DNA from: Saonia flava
GTDB taxonomy: Bacteria > Bacteroidota > Bacteroidia > Flavobacteriales > Flavobacteriaceae
NCBI RefSeq assembly: GCF_011927795.1
Contig: NZ_JAATJJ010000001.1
Span: 2,481,062-2,545,061, forward strand
Direction of reading: 5' to 3'
DNA length: 64,000 nt
This document shows, in pieces, positions 58,307 through 64,000 of the stretch (the stretch's first letter is position 1; every line of letters begins with the position of its first letter). The position numbers were made by a program, and so were the translations under genes. The notes beneath the pieces were generated by a model, which saw nothing but the letters and a program-made list of their open reading frames with translations, was not told the origin of the DNA and made no database searches.

Positions 58307-59553
58307 GGGTCTTTAAGTTTGGAGGGGCATCTGTAAAAAATGCTGATGGAGTAAAAAATGTGGTACATGTTCTGAAAGAAGTTGGACATGAAAATACGCT
58401 GGTAGTGGTTTCAGCAATGGGAAAAACTACCAATGCAATGGAAGGTGTGGTGAAGGCATATTTTGATGATGATAATACTCTGGCTTCGGCCATACAAGAT
58501 GTTGTGAAATATCATAATACTATTTTACAGGACTTGTTTTCCAATGACAGGCACCCAATTTTTGGAGAGGTGAAGTCTATTTTTGATGATGTTCAAGATT
58601 TTTTATCTAGAAATAAGTCACCAAATTATAGCTTTGTCTATGATCAAGTTGTGGGGTATGGCGAGTTGGTTTCCACAACAATAATCAACGCGTATTTTAA
58701 CGAAATTGGAATTGAATGCAATTGGTTGGATGTTCGAGGTGTTATAAAGACAGATAGTAACCATAGAGAGGCACATGTAAATTGGGATGAAACGCAAACC
58801 AGAATTACTGCCGCTATAGATAAGAGCAAATTATATATAACCCAGGGATTTTTGGGGAGCGATGAAAATAATTTCACCACTACGCTGGGCAGAGAAGGAT
58901 CCGACTACACAGCGGCTATTTTTGCTTATTGCCTAAATGCCAATTCGGTTACTATTTGGAAGGATGTTCCAGGTGTTTTGAATGCGGATCCAAGGTATTT
59001 TGAGAATGCTCAGTTATTAAATCAAATATCATATAGGGAAGCAATTGAGCTTGCTTTTTATGGAGCTTCCGTAATACATCCAAAAACATTACAACCCCTT
59101 CAGCGTAAAGAGATTCCCTTACATGTAAAATCTTTTATAAATCCAAAAGGGGCAGGAACAACAGTTGGAAAAGGTAACGGAATAGAGCCTAAAGTCCCCT
59201 GCTTCATTGTTAGAAAAGGGCAAGCTTTAGTGAAACTATCCTCTTTGGATTTCTCCTTTATTGTGGAGGATAGTATTAGTGAGATTTTTAAACTCTTCCA
59301 TGAATATAAAATGAAGGTGGATTTAATTCAGAACTCGGCCATTAGTTTTTCAGTTTGTGTGGACAATAAGTTTGGTAGGTTACACGAACTTTTAAACCAT
59401 CTAAAGGCCAAGTTCAAAGTAGTTTGCCATGAGAATGTTTCACTATATACCATACGACACTTTGATGTTCATGCAATAGAATCACTTCAAAACGGAAAAG
59501 AAGTACTATTGGAACAAAGGGGAAAAGAAACACTGCAATTAGTGGTAAAATAG
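58303..59553 (+). CDS. Aspartate kinase
   Basis: This 416-residue enzyme phosphorylates aspartate in the first step to lysine, threonine and methionine. The amino-acid kinase domain shows KFGGASVKNADGV at the N-terminus, TTLGREGSDYTAAIFAYCL near residue 193 and VTIWKDVPGVLNADPRYF. Two ACT-like units follow from about residue 300 (IVEDSISEIFKLFHEYKMKVDLIQNSAISFSVCVD). No homoserine dehydrogenase domain is fused. It starts within the end of the GNAT gene (ATGA overlap). It resembles the monofunctional kinases of Bacteroidota. Confidence 0.95.
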   Translation: MRVFKFGGASVKNADGVKNVVHVLKEVGHENTLVVVSAMGKTTNAMEGVVKAYFDDDNTLASAIQDVVKYHNTILQDLFSNDRHPIFGEVKSIFDDVQDFLSRNKSPNYSFVYDQVVGYGELVSTTIINAYFNEIGIECNWLDVRGVIKTDSNHREAHVNWDETQTRITAAIDKSKLYITQGFLGSDENNFTTTLGREGSDYTAAIFAYCLNANSVTIWKDVPGVLNADPRYFENAQLLNQISYREAIELAFYGASVIHPKTLQPLQRKEIPLHVKSFINPKGAGTTVGKGNGIEPKVPCFIVRKGQALVKLSSLDFSFIVEDSISEIFKLFHEYKMKVDLIQNSAISFSVCVDNKFGRLHELLNHLKAKFKVVCHENVSLYTIRHFDVHAIESLQNGKEVLLEQRGKETLQLVVK

Positions 59554-59638
59554 AACATTCATTTTTTATTACATCATAATTTTGAACCTACATTTTCGGA
59601 TTTCCCTATATTTATAGTTACCAAACTTAATAGAAGCA

Positions 59639-61453
59639 ATGGGATTAGTGACGGCAAAGGAAGTAGCCAAGGCCATAAATATGGAAAAATATGGTTTTCT
59701 AGGTACTTTTATAGGATGGATATTGTTGAAAGTGACACGGATTTCCAGTATCAATTCCTTTTATGATACCATAGCCCATTTAGAGGGAGTGGAGTATCCC
59801 AATGCTATTTTAAAGCATTATGAAATAGATTATGAAATCCCTGAAGAGGATTTTAGGCGATTGCCAAAAGAAGGTGCGTACATTACGATTAGCAACCACC
59901 CATTGGGAGCTATTGATGGAATTTTGCTATTGAAATTAATGATTGGGCAACGGGCAGATTACAAAATAATGGCCAATTTTTTGTTGCAGCGCATGAAACC
60001 GATGGTGCCCTATATAATCCCAGTAAATCCTTTTGAAGGTCATAAGGATGCTCGTAGTAGTATTGCAGGGTTTAAAATGGCATTCCAACATTTAAAAGAA
60101 GGGCATCCTTTAGGGATTTTTCCAGCAGGAGAAGTATCAACATTTAAAGATGGGAAATTGGTTATTGACAAACCATGGGAAGAGGCCGCTTTAAAATTGA
60201 TTCAAAAAGCAAAAGTCCCTGTGGTCCCCATTTATTTTCATGCTAGAAACAGTTCTTTGTTTTATAGACTTTCAAAAATAAACGGTGTTTTTAGAACAGC
60301 TAAAATACCTTCGGAGGTTTACACACAAAAAAATCGGCCTATAAAAGTTAGGATAGGGCAACCCATTTCTGTAAAAGCACAAGAGGAACAGAAAACCTTG
60401 GAGGAGTTTACAGATTTGCTTAGAAAGAAAACATACATCTTGGCAAATGCCTATGAAAAAGAAAGATTAAGAGACCAAATCCCTACTACCATAAAAATTC
60501 CAAAATCACCTAAAAAAATAGCTTCGGCGGTTAGAACAGAGGTGGTCCAAGGCGAAATAGATAAGCTTAGGGAAAAGGAATGTAGATTGTTACAAAGCAA
60601 AAATTATGAAGTATTCTTGGCCCAGGAATTGGATATGCCCTTTATTCTAAAAGAAATAGGAAGGCAACGAGAAGTTACATTTAGGGCAATAGGAGAGGGG
60701 ACCAACAACGCAATAGATTTAGACCGATTTGATTCTTACTATCATCATTTGTTCTTATGGGACAATGAAGAAAAAGTCATTGTAGGCGCATACAGAATGG
60801 GAATGGGCTCACAGATATATGCAAAATATGGTATAGATGGATTTTATTTGCAGGACTTGTTTAGACTGGAGCCAGAGCTGCATGATATGATGAGCAAGTC
60901 CATAGAAATGGGAAGGGCCTATATTGTAAAAGAGTATCAACAAAAACCCATGCCTCTTTTTCTTCTCTGGAAAGGGATTGTGCATACTACCTTGCGTTTT
61001 CCGGAACATAAGTTTTTAATTGGAGGGGTAAGCATTAGCAATCAATTTTCTAATTTTTCCAAATCATTAATGATAGAATTTATGAAATCCCATTATTGGG
61101 ACCCGTATGTAGCGCAATATATAAGGCCTAAAAAGGATTTTAAGGTAAAATTGAAAGATGCGGATAAGGAGTTCGTTTTTGATGAAACCCAAGCCGATCT
61201 GAACAAATTTGACCGTCTAATAGATGAGGTGGAACCAGGAAATTTGCGCTTACCTGTTTTAATTAAGAAGTACATTAAACAAAACGCAAAAGTTGTGGCT
61301 TTTAACGTAGACCCACTTTTTAATAATTCTGTTGATGGTCTTATGTACATTAAAATTGCTGACTTGCCAGAGAGTACGGTAAAACCCGTTATGGAAGAAT
61401 TCCAGGCAGAACTGGAAAGAAAATTTTCAGAATCTTTGGCTAATAAAGCGTAA
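59639..61453 (+). CDS. Bifunctional PlsC-GNAT acyltransferase (OlsF-like)
   Basis: This 604-residue protein joins two acyltransferase domains. Residues about 80-260 are a PlsC-type domain with ISNHPLGAIDG (H and D five residues apart) and the FPAGEVST motif. Residues about 310-570 are a GNAT-like N-acyltransferase with YEVFLAQELDMPFILKEIGRQREVTFR, as in OlsB and hemolysin-like acyltransferases. The combination matches OlsF, a bifunctional enzyme that makes ornithine lipids (N-acylation by the C-terminal half, O-acylation by the N-terminal half), reported in Bacteroidota among others. Related fused enzymes make other aminolipids, so the head group here (ornithine, glycine or another amino acid) is not certain. 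It should act at the inner membrane. Confidence 0.85.
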   Translation: MGLVTAKEVAKAINMEKYGFLGTFIGWILLKVTRISSINSFYDTIAHLEGVEYPNAILKHYEIDYEIPEEDFRRLPKEGAYITISNHPLGAIDGILLLKLMIGQRADYKIMANFLLQRMKPMVPYIIPVNPFEGHKDARSSIAGFKMAFQHLKEGHPLGIFPAGEVSTFKDGKLVIDKPWEEAALKLIQKAKVPVVPIYFHARNSSLFYRLSKINGVFRTAKIPSEVYTQKNRPIKVRIGQPISVKAQEEQKTLEEFTDLLRKKTYILANAYEKERLRDQIPTTIKIPKSPKKIASAVRTEVVQGEIDKLREKECRLLQSKNYEVFLAQELDMPFILKEIGRQREVTFRAIGEGTNNAIDLDRFDSYYHHLFLWDNEEKVIVGAYRMGMGSQIYAKYGIDGFYLQDLFRLEPELHDMMSKSIEMGRAYIVKEYQQKPMPLFLLWKGIVHTTLRFPEHKFLIGGVSISNQFSNFSKSLMIEFMKSHYWDPYVAQYIRPKKDFKVKLKDADKEFVFDETQADLNKFDRLIDEVEPGNLRLPVLIKKYIKQNAKVVAFNVDPLFNNSVDGLMYIKIADLPESTVKPVMEEFQAELERKFSESLANKA

Positions 61454-62086
61454 TTAAGAGCTTGCTTTTGAAAGTGCGTACAATAATTCTGTTGCTATCT
61501 GCAGGCTTCTTTCTTTATATTTTTCTAATTGTTGAGGTGTATTGTCAAATGCTTTGGGATCTTCATACGTAATCGGGAAACGTTTTTCCGCCCCGGCAAC
61601 AAATGGGCATCCCGCATCTGCCGATGAACAAGTCATTATTGCACCAAAACCAGACTTGGGATTAAAAGGGTCAAAATAGGTTTTGGAAAAACCAATGATT
61701 GGGTGCTCATTTTTAGCATATTTAATACTATAAACAGGATTGTTGCCCTGGGACAGGGTCACTACTTCAAACCCATGATTTTTTAATGTTTCCGCAGCTA
61801 CAGGAAACAATGCAGTGGCTTCAGTGCCGCCAGAATAGCATTGTATATTTTTTATTCCTAGGTAATGCGCAATGGTTTGTGCCCAAACCTGGGATAGATG
61901 ACTTCTCCGGGAGTTATGGGTACAAATAAAATTTAAATGTATTGGCTCCTTACTCTTAATCTTTTCTTTTATATAAGCTATTAAGGGCGCTAAAATTTCT
62001 TTTCTTTCCTGGGGGATTTCAGTAGTGTCCAATAAACCAATAGTATTGTCTATACCAGTAAATACTTGTTCTTTTGTTGTTTCCAT
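61454..62086 (-). CDS. arsC: Arsenate reductase, low-molecular-weight phosphatase type
   Basis: This 210-residue protein has the phosphatase loop CTHNSRRS (C-x5-R-S) in LNFICTHNSRRSHLSQ near residue 51. It also has CSSADAGC, the C-x6-C pair of thioredoxin-coupled ArsC, near residue 155, and the DPKAF segment. All three catalytic Cys are therefore present, so it should reduce arsenate to arsenite. A 45-residue N-terminal helical extension precedes the core. It lies five bases downstream of the GNAT gene in an arsR-led minus-strand cluster. It ends one base after the convergent acyltransferase stop, and no arsenite transporter follows. Confidence 0.9.
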   Translation of the reverse strand: METTKEQVFTGIDNTIGLLDTTEIPQERKEILAPLIAYIKEKIKSKEPIHLNFICTHNSRRSHLSQVWAQTIAHYLGIKNIQCYSGGTEATALFPVAAETLKNHGFEVVTLSQGNNPVYSIKYAKNEHPIIGFSKTYFDPFNPKSGFGAIMTCSSADAGCPFVAGAEKRFPITYEDPKAFDNTPQQLEKYKERSLQIATELLYALSKASS

Positions 62087-62091
62087 TTTAT

Positions 62092-62580
62092 TTAAATACC
62101 AATTTTTTCACTTCTTTTTTCAAATAGTAAGTTGTCTTTCCACGACCCAGCTAATTTTCCAACCCGTTCTCTTTTTCCTATATATCTAAACCCCATTTTT
62201 TCATGAAGTTTGATACTTGCAGTGTTTTCTGGAAAAATACCTGACTGCAAGGTCCAAAACCCTTGATTTTCACTTTCTTCTATCAATCTTTCCATCAATA
62301 GTTTACCAATACTAAGACCTCTGCTATTTGTGGCAACGTACACGCTTACCTCAGCAACACCTCCGTATACGCATCTACTGGAAACAGGTGACAATGCTGC
62401 CCATCCTAATACTGCCCCATTTTTTTCCACAACAAATCTACATTCTTTTAAATGAGCATTGTCCCAAGCATCATACTCTGGAATATTGGTTTCAAAAGTT
62501 GCATAGCCCGTAGCAATGCCATCGGCATAAATTGTTGATACTGTTGGCCAATCGTTTGCAATCATTTCTCTAATCAACAT
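62092..62580 (-). CDS. GNAT acetyltransferase of the ars cluster (ArsN-like)
   Basis: I use the ATG at 62580 (162 residues, MLIREMIANDWPTVSTIYAD); a longer frame would overlap the upstream gene. GNAT motifs are SVYVATNSRGLSIGKLLMERL for acetyl-CoA binding and IFPENTASIKLHEKMGFRYIG. The N-terminus and spacing resemble phosphinothricin/arsinothricin N-acetyltransferases (ArsN1 group). The ars context supports detoxification of an organoarsenical or related amino-acid analogue, but the substrate is not provable here. It lies between DUF6428 and arsC genes. Confidence 0.85.
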   Translation of the reverse strand: MLIREMIANDWPTVSTIYADGIATGYATFETNIPEYDAWDNAHLKECRFVVEKNGAVLGWAALSPVSSRCVYGGVAEVSVYVATNSRGLSIGKLLMERLIEESENQGFWTLQSGIFPENTASIKLHEKMGFRYIGKRERVGKLAGSWKDNLLFEKRSEKIGI

Positions 62581-62593
62581 AGGACTTTTTTTA

Positions 62594-63088
62594 CTAGCAA
62601 CAACCACTGCCAGGTGAACAACTTTCTACATTAGTGGCTTTGGCACCAACAGTTTCTGGTACCCCACAAGTTTCCTTTGCTTTGCAATCGGTTTTCTCAA
62701 CAGCAAGTTGTACGGTAAGATTTGTACCGTTCAATATATAGTCATTGACAAAAAGTTGAGCTGTATGGAAATTTTCATTGCTATATTCAAATTTAACTTC
62801 GGCATTTCTATCCATTGTTCTCATCTTGTCAACCTTATTTAGGATTCCCAAAGCCTTGTAAACAGACATGTACTCTCTTTTGTCTTTTTCTGATGGACTT
62901 TCCCATAATTGTATAATGGTTTCCTTCCAGGCATCTGTTCCCGCTCCACAATCAACGGACTCAATGGTTATGTTTTTTACCTCGGTGATATGATAGTTTG
63001 CACCAACCAATGCTCCTGTTTTATATTCAAAAAGAAGGTTCTTGTTTTGGTGCTCTTTTAGTAATTCTAAAAATTCGATTGTTTTCAT
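62594..63088 (-). CDS. DUF6428 family protein with Cys-rich tail
   Basis: This 164-residue protein has a conserved alpha/beta core (MKTIEFLELLKEHQNKNLLFEYKTGALVGANYHITEVKN) that matches the DUF6428 group often seen in Bacteroidota ars operons. The C-terminal 35 residues are Cys-rich: DCKAKETCGVPE and ESCSPGSGCC, with six Cys. Trivalent arsenic or another thiophilic metal could bind there. It is the second gene after arsR, with a 15-base gap. Function is not known. Confidence 0.8.
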   Translation of the reverse strand: MKTIEFLELLKEHQNKNLLFEYKTGALVGANYHITEVKNITIESVDCGAGTDAWKETIIQLWESPSEKDKREYMSVYKALGILNKVDKMRTMDRNAEVKFEYSNENFHTAQLFVNDYILNGTNLTVQLAVEKTDCKAKETCGVPETVGAKATNVESCSPGSGCC

Positions 63089-63103
63089 AATTTACTTGTT
63101 TTA

Positions 63104-63427
63104 TTAACAACAATTGGATTGGGTGTTTAAAAAAAAAGAGTTTAAAAGTTGCTGAATCTCTTTCCATTTTTGGAGGTTAATGCAGTAACAAATACTCTTT
63201 CCTTCTATTTCACCACTTATTAAATCTATTTTCTTTAGTTCTTTTAAATGCTGGGAAATGGTTGGCTGTGCCAAACCCACCTCTTCAACAATATCATTAC
63301 ATATACAGGCCTCTTGTGTGCTTATATATTCTAAAATGGCAATACGGGCCGGATGCGCCAAAACCTTTAAAACAATGGCCAATTGATTCTGCTTTTCTGT
63401 AAAAATTTCTGTTTTAGTAACACCCAT
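63104..63427 (-). CDS. arsR: ArsR/SmtB family metalloregulator
   Basis: This 107-residue repressor is a winged-helix protein: HPARIAILEYISTQEACICNDIVEEVGLAQPTISQHLKELKKIDLISGEIEGKSICYCI. The CIC pair lies at the usual metal-sensing position of the alpha-3 helix, like the C-V-C of ArsR, and CYC and a terminal NCC give further thiols. As(III) or Sb(III) binding should release it from DNA. It heads the cluster arsR-DUF6428-GNAT-arsC. A 12-bp palindrome lies 12 bases before its start. Confidence 0.92.
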   Translation of the reverse strand: MGVTKTEIFTEKQNQLAIVLKVLAHPARIAILEYISTQEACICNDIVEEVGLAQPTISQHLKELKKIDLISGEIEGKSICYCINLQKWKEIQQLLNSFFLNTQSNCC

Positions 63428-63438
63428 AACATATTTAT

Positions 63439-63450
63439 ATATTGCAATAT
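63439..63450. promoter_or_regulatory. Candidate ArsR operator
   Basis: ATATTGCAATAT is a perfect 12-bp palindrome 12 bases upstream of the arsR start. Its position between promoter and start codon fits an autoregulatory site; binding is not shown. Confidence 0.55.
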
Positions 63451-63468
63451 TACGATAATAAAGAATAC

Positions 63469-63502
63469 AAAAAAAGCCAAATCAAAAAAATCTAGCTTTT
63501 TT
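63469..63502 (-). terminator. Weak terminator after the TM2 gene
   Basis: AAAAAAAGC pairs with GCTTTTTT over a 17-base loop. It sits between the TM2-domain gene and arsR, on the strand of both. The long loop makes it only a possible terminator. Confidence 0.4.
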
Positions 63503-63508
63503 ATTTAT

Positions 63509-63997
63509 TTAGAACCAAGGTTTTTTACCTACTTGATAGGTGTTAAAGAACTCTTCGTCCGATTTTGTTAAATAGATAATTCCTTCTATTAATCCAATAA
63601 TCCACATTAATCCTGCAAGAATTCCACAGCTTATAACACTAATTATTAATGTTATTACCAACATTATAATTCCTTCTTTGGTATAACCTAGAATGAATTT
63701 GTGAATTCCAAACCCACCTAGAACTATGGCTAAAATGCCAGCCAATATTTTTTTATTGTCCCCAGTGGCATTATTAAACGTTTCTTTAGCGCTATCTGCA
63801 AATTCCTTGGCACTCTCTTTTGCATCTTCTGCAAATTCACTAGCGGCTTCTTTTGCATCTTCAAATGCTTCTTTTGCGTCTTCTTTTATATCTGATGCTT
63901 TTTCACTTGCCTTTTCGGCTGCCTCTTTTGCAGCTTCCTTGGCATCGTCCAGAGCGTCTTTTGCTTTATCTCCTAAATCTTTTTCTTTGTCTGACAT
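63509..63997 (-). CDS. TM2-domain protein with alanine/lysine-rich helical stalk
   Basis: This 162-residue protein begins near the window edge with a complete start codon. Residues 1-75 are built of Ala/Lys/Glu/Asp 11-mer-like repeats (KDALDDAKEAAKEAAEKASEK, EDAKEAASEFAEDAKESAK), which resemble late-embryogenesis or apolipoprotein-type amphipathic helices. The C-terminal part is a TM2 domain: KKILAGILAIVLGGFGIHKFILGYTKEG, then a second helix, ending in YLTKSDEEFFNTYQVGKKPWF. The protein should be anchored in the inner membrane with the helical stalk in the cytosol. Function unknown. Confidence 0.85.
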   Translation of the reverse strand: MSDKEKDLGDKAKDALDDAKEAAKEAAEKASEKASDIKEDAKEAFEDAKEAASEFAEDAKESAKEFADSAKETFNNATGDNKKILAGILAIVLGGFGIHKFILGYTKEGIIMLVITLIISVISCGILAGLMWIIGLIEGIIYLTKSDEEFFNTYQVGKKPWF

Positions 63998-64000
63998 AGT

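Noticed and set aside
1-64000. CRISPR array, prophage or IS element
   Set aside because: No regularly spaced direct repeats, integrase, phage structural genes or transposase were found by eye.

Overview
The window is a contiguous chromosomal segment of an AT-rich member of the Bacteroidota, most likely a marine Flavobacteriaceae. The evidence is: TAnnTTTG-type -7 promoter boxes, a FeoAB plus Cys-rich FeoB-associated membrane protein cassette, CarboxypepD_reg-like, SIMPL and TerB proteins, DUF1800/DUF1501 genes with a C-terminal type IX secretion tail, an ECF sigma/anti-sigma pair, a zeaxanthin-type carotenoid operon, and two-component propeller sensors. No IS element, prophage or CRISPR array was seen. 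Most of the window is housekeeping or core-accessory DNA.

Layout. 1-2.6 kb: anti-sigma factor (cut by the window edge), ECF sigma factor and a secreted carboxypeptidase-regulatory-domain protein; the sigma gene and the secreted-protein gene share a promoter-like element. 2.7-7.6 kb: feoA-feoB-FeoB-associated protein, SCO1/SenC copper protein and RseP-type protease. 7.6-12.4 kb: tRNA-Asn with a 3'-end copy, a propeller-type sensor histidine kinase without receiver, tRNA-Arg(CCT) flanked by decayed copies, and a lone MoaE. 12.6-22.7 kb: small acidic protein, lipoprotein, TPR protein, NAD(P) epimerase-like protein, M28 peptidase, CBS protein, zinc-ribbon protein, SnoaL/hexapeptide/pentapeptide trio, class C serine hydrolase and SIMPL protein. 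22.8-27.7 kb: crtI-crtB-crtZ-crtY, then a MerR/B12-binding (CarH-like) regulator and a small secreted protein. 27.7-33.4 kb: acidic lipoprotein, GH10 xylanase, small membrane proteins, FAD/NAD(P) protein and an SDR protein. 33.6-35.7 kb: a decaying patch with a nonsense-interrupted SGNH hydrolase, a short SSB, a GIY-YIG gene with an early stop inside a 25-bp inverted repeat, and an unlisted 57-residue Lys/Cys-rich protein. 35.8-46.2 kb: Tex, a secreted protein, MetG, DUF1501/DUF1800 pair, YraN-like and an ACT-like protein. 46.2-53.6 kb: thioredoxin-like, CocE-like and class C hydrolases, two oxidoreductases and an AlkD-like protein. 53.8-64 kb: Mfd, TerB-like, GNAT plus aspartate kinase, a bifunctional PlsC-GNAT acyltransferase (OlsF-like), an ars cluster (arsR-DUF6428-GNAT-arsC) without a visible arsenite pump, and a TM2-domain protein.

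The most interesting unit is the carotenoid locus. The MerR protein keeps both signature motifs of the adenosylcobalamin photoreceptor CarH (W-x9-EH and ExHxxG), and the same TTTGTTTAA element overlaps the -7 boxes of both crtI and the regulator gene. This suggests a light- and B12-gated pigment circuit with autoregulation. The regulator is followed after 8 nt by an uncharacterised exported protein that may be part of the same circuit.
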